Source: Candidatus Faecivivens stercoripullorum
Lineage (GTDB): Bacteria; Bacillota; Clostridia; Oscillospirales; Ruminococcaceae
Assembly: GCA_018715285.1 (NCBI GenBank)
Contig: DVLW01000099.1
Coordinates: 1-6,558 of the forward strand
Reading direction: 5' to 3'
Length of the DNA stretch: 6,558 nucleotides
The stretch's first letter is position 1; each line of letters opens with the position of its first letter. Shown here one piece after another: positions 1 to 5,266 of this stretch. The notes below the pieces were generated by a model. The model was not told the origin of the DNA. It did not search any database and saw only the letters and a program-made list of their open reading frames with translations. A program made the position numbers and the translations under genes.

Positions 1-69
1 TTCTATTGTCCGTTTTTACTGGACCTGTTCATCTGACGGAGCCGGGGTTTTCTGTCATGTCCAATAAAA

Positions 70-738
70 TCAATATCCGAGCGATTCACCGACCAGCAGG
101 ATAGTCACACGACCAGGCGCGTTATTTCTGCGAATCAACACATGGTCGTTGCAGATAGATGTATTCCCGCAGCCATTTTCGATACCGCCGTTATTGACGC
201 AGGAGACGCACTCCCCTTTTTCTGCACAGTAGGTTTTGCAGGAAAGGCGCATGGTATTCGCGGGACATGCGATTTTTTTAACCCTGTCGACAGCCGCGTC
301 AAAATCCGGAACGATCTTATTCTGACCCACGACATAGACCACCTTTTTCGGCCCATAGAGGGTTGCAGCGGTACGGTTGCCGTTGCCGTCGACGTTGTAG
401 ATCATGCCGGATTCCAGCAGCGCATTTGCCGAAGCGAGGTAAACATCCGACAACAGTGCCTGCCGCATACATTCGACCCGTTCTTCCGGCGTGATACCAG
501 CGCGGTCACGGTCGAGATACTGATACTTGCCACTGCGAAGCAGCTCCATTACACCGCATTCCACGAGCGACATCGAGCCGCCATGAGCAACGACTGCACC
601 ATCGGGAATCATCTCACGCAGAACCGGCACGACCTCATCAGCAGTATCAAGGATACGCACATCGAAGCCATTTTTCCGCAGGTTATCAGCGGTTTTTTCC
701 ATCCGAAGGCGGACGGTACGTGCGAGATACTCATTCAT
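70..738 (-). CDS. LUD-domain protein (lactate-utilisation LutC/YkgG-like superfamily) with cysteine-rich tail
   Basis: This 222-residue protein looks like a stand-alone LUD-domain (formerly DUF162) protein. Seen: the N-terminal helix (residues 1-20), a GAVVAHGGSMSL segment (47-58), the DVYLASANALLESG stretch (98-111), the conserved YNVDGNGNRTAA block (114-125), and YGPKKVVYVVGQNKIV (128-143). These blocks are typical of the many small LUD proteins of Clostridia annotated as lactate utilisation proteins. The tail carries seven cysteines (C158 in a CPAN motif, then C167, C171, C177, C180, C190, C196), a pattern that could bind a metal or an Fe-S cluster; that is inference. The family's role in lactate oxidation is established only for the three-gene LutABC type, and no LutA or LutB partner is visible here, so substrate and reaction are unknown. 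No signal peptide or membrane segment is seen, so it is probably cytoplasmic. Start at 738 is preceded by a GGAAGGA-type ribosome site. It appears to be its own unit, 214 bp after the acetyltransferase gene. Confidence 0.9.
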   Translation of the reverse strand: MNEYLARTVRLRMEKTADNLRKNGFDVRILDTADEVVPVLREMIPDGAVVAHGGSMSLVECGVMELLRSGKYQYLDRDRAGITPEERVECMRQALLSDVYLASANALLESGMIYNVDGNGNRTAATLYGPKKVVYVVGQNKIVPDFDAAVDRVKKIACPANTMRLSCKTYCAEKGECVSCVNNGGIENGCGNTSICNDHVLIRRNNAPGRVTILLVGESLGY

Positions 739-838
739 AACAACACCATTCCTTCCATTATAATGTAATATCGCAATACAACACTTTCAGCGGTCAGCGA
801 ACACTCCGCGCTGGTAATTCAGACACACTCTTAACGTT

Positions 839-941
839 CCAAGCGTGGTCGAAGCCTACAACTGCTGAGCACTAAAGGCGTGGGTAGTACTTTGGCATCA
901 AGTCAGCAACGACTCGCCGCCTGAGCACTAAAAGAGTGGTA
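839..941. repeat. Short imperfect direct repeat (two units about 56 bp apart) in the intergenic region
   Basis: The 11-mer TGAGCACTAAA occurs at 866-876 and again at 922-932. Similarity continues to the right (GGCGTGGGTA versus AGAGTGGTA), so about 18 of 23 positions match over 864-886 and 920-941. To the left the match fades, although the spacing suggests units of about 55 bp covering 839-886 and 894-941. The repeat lies between the acetyltransferase stop codon and the LUD gene start, where I see no gene. Its role is unknown; it may be a decayed dispersed intergenic repeat. Confidence 0.5.
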
Positions 942-952
942 ACACATCGGCG

Positions 953-1576
953 TTAAGGCTGCGCAGGCTCCGCGCCAAACTGTTGACCCGGACACCGGGC
1001 CGCCCATTGAGCACGGGAAATGCGATAAACCCGACAACGGAGCAGCCCGTGGTCAGAACGAACGAGCTGAATTTTACCCTCAATCGGCTGCATACCGCAT
1101 TTGAGCATAACCCTGCCGGAAGCGTCGTTGCCGAGTTCATGCATTGCGATGAGTTCCCGACACCCGACCTTTTCAAACAGAAGATCGATTACCGCCGCAG
1201 CGGCCTCAGTGCCGTACCCCATTCCCCACCATTGTTTTCCAAGGCAGTACCCAATTTCCCAGACGCCTTTTTTACCCCAAACCTTAGAAGCGCCGCAGGA
1301 GCCAATCGGTTCACCCATTCCATCAGGTACAATCGCCCATTCATAAAAATCGCGGCGATGGTACTGAGAAAGCCAGTACTCGATAACCTCTCTGGTTTCA
1401 GACGGGACGGTATGGAACCGCCAGAGCAAAAACCTTGTAACATCCGGGTCAGAAGCCCAGTTGCGGAACATAGCTTCAGTATCCGCGCGAGAAAATCTTC
1501 TCAGGGTAAGTCTTCTGGTATGCAGCGTAACGCTGCCGCAGTGGTTCAAACCGCTGCCGAAGCGAAGCAGCCTCAT
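953..1576 (-). CDS. GNAT-family N-acetyltransferase (RimJ/RimL type)
   Basis: A 207-residue acetyltransferase predicted to move the acetyl group of acetyl-CoA to an amine on a protein N-terminus or small molecule; the substrate cannot be read from sequence. Seen: the opening strand TLHTRRLTLRRF (17-28), followed by helix and loop (SRADTEAMFRNW, 29-40); the substrate-side strand EWAIVPDGMGEPIGSCG (79-95); the acetyl-CoA pyrophosphate loop EIGYCLGKQWWGMGYGTEAA (107-126), which fits the Q/RxxGxG/A signature; and the late motif NDASGRVMLKCGM (150-162) typical of the RimJ/RimL group. About 15 residues precede the usual start of the fold. I keep the start at 1576 because AAAGGAGA (1583-1590) sits 6 nt upstream. 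A small hairpin (1590-1603) abuts that site. The gene lies 46 bp after the ROK gene, beyond a hairpin that could limit read-through, so it may be a weakly coupled second gene of that unit. Cytoplasmic; no membrane segment. Confidence 0.93.
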   Translation of the reverse strand: MRLLRFGSGLNHCGSVTLHTRRLTLRRFSRADTEAMFRNWASDPDVTRFLLWRFHTVPSETREVIEYWLSQYHRRDFYEWAIVPDGMGEPIGSCGASKVWGKKGVWEIGYCLGKQWWGMGYGTEAAAAVIDLLFEKVGCRELIAMHELGNDASGRVMLKCGMQPIEGKIQLVRSDHGLLRCRVYRISRAQWAARCPGQQFGAEPAQP

Positions 1577-1589
1577 GTGATCTCTCCTT

Positions 1590-1603
1590 TGCCGGTAGCG
1601 GCA
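1590..1603 (-). promoter_or_regulatory. Small hairpin abutting the ribosome binding site of the acetyltransferase gene
   Basis: TGCCG (1590-1594) and CGGCA (1599-1603) form a 5-bp stem with a 4-nt loop. The stem touches the AAAGGAG ribosome site at 1583-1590. It could help keep that site open or mark an mRNA end, but a stem this short may be chance. Confidence 0.3.
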
Positions 1604-1610
1604 GATAGTA

Positions 1611-1637
1611 CAAAACGCCGGTTCAATGACCGGCGTT
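1611..1637 (-). terminator. Hairpin overlapping the stop codon of the ROK gene, probable weak terminator
   Basis: A perfect 9-bp inverted repeat, AACGCCGGT at 1614-1622 and ACCGGCGTT at 1629-1637, encloses a 6-nt loop that contains the TGA stop codon of the regulator (1623-1625). On the minus strand the stem runs into TTTTG. The T-run is short (four T, two of them inside the stem), so termination is probably partial. The last four sense codons of the ROK gene form one arm, so ribosomes finishing the regulator would melt the hairpin. This may tune read-through into the acetyltransferase gene. Confidence 0.6.
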
Positions 1638-2867
1638 GTTACCCAGCAGCATGACCGGGTTTTCCATGCAGTGGCCGACCGCGACGGCGGCAGCGCCGAA
1701 AAGCACCGGGTCAGACATCAGCCAGTCATCTTCCAGCTGGATAGACACTTTATGAAAGATAACGGCGGGCATCCGTTCCGAGACGACCTTACGGACCTGA
1801 TCGAGCAGGATTTTCCCACCGCGTGCCATTTCGTTGCTGATAATTACGATATCGGGATCGTAGGCATAAATAATATTGACCACACCGTAGCCAATATACT
1901 TCCCAAGCTGCATCACGCACCCAACCGCGAACGGGTCATCAGCCTGAGCAGCCGAAAAGACGTCACGCGGCGTGAGGTTAATCAGCCGTGCGAGAGAAGA
2001 CTCGGGGTGCTGTTCCAGACCATCGCTGACCATTTTCATAAACGCGAAGGTCGAGCAGTACATTTCCAGACAGCCGCGGTTGCCGCACAGACACTGCGGG
2101 CCATCGACGTTAATACTGATATGCCCAAGTTCCCTTGAAAAGTTGGCGACCGACGCCAGCTCACCATCCACGACATGTCCGGCACCGACGCCATCACCGA
2201 CCAGAAAATGCACCAGACTGGTACCGAGTTCACTAACCCGCGACCCGAACCACCAGTCAGCAAGTGCACCTGCATCCGCGTCATGGCTGAACGCAATCGG
2301 GACAGGAAAATTACCGAACTCAACGCGAAGGTTAGTATTATTCCAGTCGACCGTAGCCATCGAGGTGGTGAGGATAATCTCACTGGTGCGCTGGTTAAAT
2401 GGGCCAGGCACCGCCACGCCGATAGAAGCGATTTCAGGATACTGTTCGAGATAGTTATTCAGCGTCCCACGAATACGTCCGATAACATCATGGAGCGTCG
2501 TATCAGCGGTAAACTGACCGGAGACACTCTCATACATCTGACCTGCGAGGTCAAAAAGGCCGATTGCGAAGGAGCGGCGGGAAATTCTGACACCCAAGAC
2601 CTTTTTACAGCGGGTATTCAGAGCGACGCCAATTGAGCGTCTTCCCTTTTCACCGGTGATATAGCCGGTTTCATAGACGATATTCTCCTCAATCAACTGA
2701 GCGATAATTTTAGAAATAGAAGCCTGCGTAAGGCCCATTGCCTTGCTGATTTGGGAGCGGGAGCAAACGCCGCTACGTCTGAGGAACTTAATAATAGAAG
2801 ACTTATTTACGCTGGAGATATCCTCATAATTCTTACCCAATCCGTATTCAATTGATTTATCATTCAT
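1623..2867 (-). CDS. ROK-family transcriptional regulator (NagC/XylR type)
   Basis: A 414-residue DNA-binding regulator with a sugar-kinase-like sensor domain, the usual length for ROK repressors. Residues 23-66 form a MarR-like helix-turn-helix (SRSQISKAMGLTQASISKII at 37-56), followed by a wing ending in GEKGRRSIG (72-80). The ROK domain follows: GVAVPGP (150-156); HDADAGALAD (195-204), where D196 is the position of the kinase catalytic base; LVGDGVGAG (222-230); and ELGH (246-249) with CLCGNRGCLE (259-268). H249, C259, C261 and C266 match the family zinc site, which looks intact. Such proteins normally repress sugar uptake or catabolic genes until a sugar or sugar phosphate binds. The gene lies directly downstream of the sugar ABC importer operon in the same direction, so that operon is the likely target; this is inference. 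Start at 2867 is preceded by AAAGGTGG about 10 nt upstream and by its own strong promoter. Confidence 0.95.
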   Translation of the reverse strand: MNDKSIEYGLGKNYEDISSVNKSSIIKFLRRSGVCSRSQISKAMGLTQASISKIIAQLIEENIVYETGYITGEKGRRSIGVALNTRCKKVLGVRISRRSFAIGLFDLAGQMYESVSGQFTADTTLHDVIGRIRGTLNNYLEQYPEIASIGVAVPGPFNQRTSEIILTTSMATVDWNNTNLRVEFGNFPVPIAFSHDADAGALADWWFGSRVSELGTSLVHFLVGDGVGAGHVVDGELASVANFSRELGHISINVDGPQCLCGNRGCLEMYCSTFAFMKMVSDGLEQHPESSLARLINLTPRDVFSAAQADDPFAVGCVMQLGKYIGYGVVNIIYAYDPDIVIISNEMARGGKILLDQVRKVVSERMPAVIFHKVSIQLEDDWLMSDPVLFGAAAVAVGHCMENPVMLLGNNAGH

Positions 2868-2902
2868 TGCTCCACACCCACCTTTCCTAAAAAAATACTA
2901 TG

Positions 2903-2917
2903 TTTATGATACAATAA
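2903..2917. promoter_or_regulatory. Imperfect palindrome over the -10 box, possible operator
   Basis: On the minus strand TTATTGTATCATAAA covers the -10 box and reads as TT-N2-TG-N3-CA-N2-AA, a partial dyad with four of six paired positions. ROK repressors often control their own gene through A/T-rich dyads, so this could be an autoregulatory site. The symmetry is weak and no second copy is available in this window for comparison. Confidence 0.25.
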
Positions 2918-2934
2918 TTTTACCCTTCTGTCAA
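2906..2934 (-). promoter_or_regulatory. Near-consensus sigma-A promoter for the ROK regulator gene
   Basis: On the minus strand a perfect -35 box TTGACA (2929-2934) is followed by a 17-nt spacer and the -10 box TATCAT (2906-2911, five of six matches). It ends 38 bp before the start codon, leaving room for a normal leader with the ribosome site. The A/T-rich segment contrasts with the GC-rich repeat just upstream. Confidence 0.8.
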
Positions 2935-2960
2935 GGTGGCGTGTCGCCACGGACTTGTTC

Positions 2961-3116
2961 GCGATGGTCGCCCGCGTTCCGACGGGCTCGGTCGTAAAAG
3001 AAACAACCTGAGCGAACGCGCCGGGACGCGGAGCCCGCGCTGCCTGTTTCGCGATGATCGCTCCTGCTTCGCAATCCGCTCGGACGTTAAAAACACAACC
3101 CGAGCGAACGCGCCGG
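2961..3116. repeat. Two tandem copies of a 64-66 bp GC-rich repeat
   Basis: Copy 1 spans 2961-3024 and copy 2 spans 3051-3116, so the units start 90 bp apart. Both begin with GCGATG(G/A)TCGC, share CTCGG(T/A)CGT in the middle, and end with the almost unbroken match ACAACC(T/C)GAGCGAACGCGCCGG (3003-3024 and 3095-3116). The middle parts have diverged and differ by a 2-nt length change, so the copies are not in a common reading frame through the region. Read on the minus strand each copy can give a similar peptide beginning GAFA(R/Q)VV, but the substitutions are not concentrated at silent positions, which argues against a coding repeat. The unit is probably a dispersed intergenic repeat of this genome; its function is unknown. 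Confidence 0.75.
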
Positions 3117-3193
3117 ACAGATGGTGCGATATTCATGCTTTCAGGAGGGCAACTTGCACACACTGCCCATTTGTTCACACCCGCTGCAAAGTT

Positions 3194-3281
3194 ACTTCAC
3201 TTGCCGCAGGCAAACTTCACTGCGCAGCAACTTAACGTTTTGCGTCAGCAAAACTCTTATCTTGCCGCAGGCAAGCTTAAC
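3194..3281. repeat. Cluster of short palindromes separated by ACTT(C/A)AC-like linkers
   Basis: Four different palindromes follow one another: TTGCC-GCA-GGCAA (3201-3213), CTGCGCAG (3220-3227), GTTTTGC-GTCA-GCAAAAC (3237-3254) and CTTGCC-GCA-GGCAAG (3261-3275). The linkers are alike: ACTTCAC at 3194-3200 and 3214-3220, ACTTAAC at 3230-3236, and GCTTAAC at 3275-3281. Arms differ between units while each stays self-complementary, which suggests that hairpin formation is kept. The cluster lies just past the terminator of the importer operon. It resembles REP-like intergenic arrays, but I cannot name a family. Confidence 0.7.
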
Positions 3282-3282
3282 T

Positions 3283-3341
3283 AAAAACGGCACATCCCGG
3301 CTCCGTGCCCGGAGAGGGCAAAACGGATATAGGATGTGCCG
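3283..3341 (-). terminator. Rho-independent terminator of the sugar importer operon
   Basis: A perfect 10-bp inverted repeat, CGGCACATCC at 3288-3297 and GGATGTGCCG at 3332-3341, is followed on the minus strand by TTTTT (3283-3287). The 34-nt loop can itself fold, since it contains CTCCG-GGCA-CGGAG (3301-3314). The site is 61 bp after the stop codon of the solute-binding protein gene, the expected place for the end of the operon transcript. Confidence 0.8.
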
Positions 3342-3370
3342 CCCTGCCAGGGCGGTTGGTGAAGCCGCCC
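3339..3370 (-). promoter_or_regulatory. Competing hairpins next to the operon terminator
   Basis: On the minus strand GGGCGG (3365-3370) can pair with CCGCCC (3350-3355), a 6-bp stem with a 9-nt loop. The same middle segment (3349-3355) can instead pair with AGGGCGG at 3339-3345, a perfect 7-bp stem with a 3-nt loop. The second option takes the three basal pairs of the terminator stem (3339-3341), while the first is compatible with it. The layout resembles an attenuator switch, though it lies at the 3' end of an operon and may simply protect the mRNA end. Confidence 0.45.
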
Positions 3371-3401
3371 GACAGGAAAATGTGGAAAGGAGATTGCTTA
3401 A

Positions 3402-5162
3402 TTACTCAGCGTCAGTGCTGCCGGTACCACTTACACGGTCGTAAGCGGTCTGGAAGATCTGAACCAGTTCATCAACACCAGCAGCCTTCAGGTCAGCCAG
3501 GTACTGATCCCAGGAAGCGTCATCGGTACCGTTCTGAACAGAAGTAGCGACATAACGGTCGACGATGTCAGAGATAACCGGCTGAATCTGGTTCAGTCTC
3601 TGGTTCTCTTCAACAGTCATCAGCAGCTTCGGAACGTTGGTGCCGCGAGACAGCTGTTCTTCCTTACCATTGACTTTCTGGAATTCGAGCAGGTTAACTG
3701 CGTCGTAGGTGTACTGGCAAACGGTATCGTAGTATTCGTCGAGGACGATCATAGAACCACGGGCAGGAGTGGTGTTGGTACGCATATCACCGAAGGAGGT
3801 GTAAGGCTCAACAGGAATGATATCGCCGTTTTCGTCGAGGTTGAAGCAGAGCATGCCGTTCTCGTCTTCATAGTAGTTGTAGCCAACAGCGCCCCAGTTG
3901 GACTGTACAGACAGAGACGGATCAGAGATCAGGTATTCTACGAAGCAAGCGATAACCTCCGGGAACTTGCACTCGGTGGTGATGCAGGTATCAGAGGTAT
4001 CCTGCATTTCGGAGTAGTTGAGCGGGAAGCCGGACAGGCCGCCGTCCTCGCCGGTCAGCTGAGGAACTGCAACATATTCGTGACGGACATTGTTATCGGT
4101 GATCTGCATATCGGTCCAAACACCGACGACACCAGCCTTAGCCTCAGTCTGGATCAGCTCGCTGTTGGTATAGTTGGTGGTAGAGGTGGACTCGAAGCAG
4201 TTGACGTTGAGCAGGCCGTCAGCATACAGCTGATGGAAGTAATCAGCAGTCTTGCGGATGGACTCGTTCATACCAGTGAAGGTGATCTTGCCGTCGATAA
4301 CAGCCAGATGGTCAGCCAGGTAGTTGCCGTAGCAGTAGCTGTCAGCCTGACCGAAGCAGCCGGTAAAGCGGTAGAACATGTTGTAAGAACCGAACTGGTC
4401 AATCTCTTCGGGGCCAAACATGGTCAGAGCAGGGATTTCGTCAGCCTCGCCGTTGCCGTTCAGGTCGCCAGCCTCTTTGAAAGCGTAGAGGATATCGGTG
4501 AACTCGTCAACAGTGGTAGGCAGATCCATGCCAACCTGATCCAGCCAGTTCTGGTTGATCAGCAGAGGACCAGAAGTCATAACCAGGCCCTTCATCTGTT
4601 CGATGTAGGGGAAGCCGTACATGTTGCCGTCGGGGGTAACAATTTCTTTCTGGTACTGAGGGTTGTCCTCGAGGATCTGGACGAGGGTCGGGCAGTATTC
4701 ATTGATCAGGTCCTGAGTCGGGATGAAAACATCCTGCTCAGCGTACTGAACAGCGTACTGGCCGGACAGACCGCCGATAAAGTTCCAGAATGCGTCAGGC
4801 AGTTCGTCGCCTGCGGTCAGGGTCAGAGACAGTTTTTCAGCAGCGCCATCAGCAGCGATAACCTGCCAGTCAAATTCAATGCCGGTATCTTCTTTCCAGC
4901 GCTGTACCATAGCCAGGTCTTTAACTTCAACGGTACGTGCAGCGTCGTTAATGATCATCATGGACAGTTTGCCGCCGTTTGCTTCTTCAAAAGCAGCAGC
5001 GTCCTTGATGATCGGCAGGGTGCCGTCAAGGTTGAGATAATCAGCCTGGGTTGCGTCGATTGTATCAGCAGAGTTGTCGCCAGAGTTGCCGCAGCCGGAA
5101 AGAGCTGCGGTCGCGAGCATCGACATAGCCAGAACAAGCGCAAGATTTTTCTTGAATTTCAT
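3402..5162 (-). CDS. Extracellular solute-binding lipoprotein of a carbohydrate ABC importer (CUT1, LipO/YtcQ-like)
   Basis: A 586-residue lipoprotein that captures a sugar or oligosaccharide outside the membrane and delivers it to the two permeases encoded just upstream. Seen: a charged start MKFKK, a hydrophobic stretch (7-20) and the lipobox LSGC with C24 as the lipidated residue, then a Ser/Asn/Asp-rich linker. The mature part has family-typical blocks: W89/D92 in a QRWKEDTGIEF segment (87-97), LTAGDELPDAFW (115-126), MYGFPYIEQMKG (181-192), INQNWLDQVGMDLPTTVDEF (202-221) and the EF-hand-like loop DLNGNGEADEIP (233-244), probably a Ca2+ site. Length fits the large 500-600 residue binding proteins that pair with LplB/LplC-type permeases, often used for plant or host glycan oligosaccharides; the true ligand is unknown. 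Start at 5162 has GGAGGT (5171-5176) 8 nt upstream. The 104-bp gap to the permease gene contains a hairpin. A terminator follows the gene. Confidence 0.95.
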   Translation of the reverse strand: MKFKKNLALVLAMSMLATAALSGCGNSGDNSADTIDATQADYLNLDGTLPIIKDAAAFEEANGGKLSMMIINDAARTVEVKDLAMVQRWKEDTGIEFDWQVIAADGAAEKLSLTLTAGDELPDAFWNFIGGLSGQYAVQYAEQDVFIPTQDLINEYCPTLVQILEDNPQYQKEIVTPDGNMYGFPYIEQMKGLVMTSGPLLINQNWLDQVGMDLPTTVDEFTDILYAFKEAGDLNGNGEADEIPALTMFGPEEIDQFGSYNMFYRFTGCFGQADSYCYGNYLADHLAVIDGKITFTGMNESIRKTADYFHQLYADGLLNVNCFESTSTTNYTNSELIQTEAKAGVVGVWTDMQITDNNVRHEYVAVPQLTGEDGGLSGFPLNYSEMQDTSDTCITTECKFPEVIACFVEYLISDPSLSVQSNWGAVGYNYYEDENGMLCFNLDENGDIIPVEPYTSFGDMRTNTTPARGSMIVLDEYYDTVCQYTYDAVNLLEFQKVNGKEEQLSRGTNVPKLLMTVEENQRLNQIQPVISDIVDRYVATSVQNGTDDASWDQYLADLKAAGVDELVQIFQTAYDRVSGTGSTDAE

Positions 5163-5170
5163 GATTATTG

Positions 5171-5176
5171 ACCTCC
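5171..5176 (-). promoter_or_regulatory. Strong ribosome binding site of the solute-binding protein gene
   Basis: GGAGGT on the minus strand lies 8 nt before the start codon at 5162. It fixes the start and suits a protein needed in excess over its permeases. Confidence 0.85.
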
Positions 5177-5210
5177 ATTAGAATATGCATAAGCCACAAT
5201 TATCAACAGG

Positions 5211-5240
5211 TGCGGACGGAACACACACAACCCGTCCGCA
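5211..5240 (-). promoter_or_regulatory. Intercistronic hairpin between permease and solute-binding protein genes
   Basis: TGCGGACGG (5211-5219) and CCGTCCGCA (5232-5240) form a perfect 9-bp stem with a 12-nt loop rich in GT repeats. No T-run follows on the minus strand, so it is not a classical terminator. In binding-protein operons, intergenic hairpins often block 3' decay or follow a processing site, giving different amounts of permease and binding protein mRNA. The same role is inferred here. Confidence 0.6.
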
Positions 5241-5266
5241 GCCCGGTGAAACAAAGTTGTAAAGGA

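Larger units (their letters stand above)
2868..3401. other. 534-bp intergenic region between the importer operon and the ROK gene
   Basis: I find no credible gene on either strand here; the open frames cross repeats and lack conserved motifs or convincing ribosome sites. From right to left it holds the hairpins and terminator of the importer operon (3283-3370), a cluster of short palindromes (3194-3281), a stretch in which I recognise nothing (about 3118-3193), two tandem GC-rich repeat units (2961-3116), and the promoter and leader of the ROK gene (2868-2934). Confidence 0.75.

Noticed and set aside
1..69. Possible end of another gene or a terminator after the LUD gene
   Set aside because: Minus-strand frames here stop within about ten codons, plus-strand frames are too short to recognise, and the TGGAC/GTCCA pairing (20-24 with 59-63) is not followed by a T-run on either strand.
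757..762. Perfect TATAAT upstream of the LUD gene as a -10 box
   Set aside because: It directly touches the ribosome site, so a start 7 nt downstream would lie inside or past it. No good -35 box is found at 16-18 nt. The true promoter is probably elsewhere.
142..768. Plus-strand open frame of 208 codons opposite the LUD gene
   Set aside because: The minus-strand frame has conserved LUD blocks and a ribosome site, while the plus-strand frame shows no family signature.
795..813. CAGCG/CGCTG hairpin downstream of the acetyltransferase gene as a terminator
   Set aside because: The stem is only 5 bp with a 9-nt loop and no T-run follows.
2864..3178. Minus-strand open frame of 104 codons upstream of the ROK gene
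   Set aside because: It runs through the tandem repeat, the ROK promoter and the leader, and ends on the ROK start codon. No motif or good ribosome site is visible, and the two repeat copies are read in different frames.
4080..5171. Long open frame of 363 codons on the plus strand
   Set aside because: It is fully antisense to the well-supported solute-binding lipoprotein gene, shows no recognisable domain and has no convincing ribosome site. It reflects the codon use of the real gene.
5176..5206. TTGATA-18-TCTAAT as an internal promoter for the solute-binding protein gene
   Set aside because: The -10 box touches the GGAGGT ribosome site, leaving no room for a usable leader.
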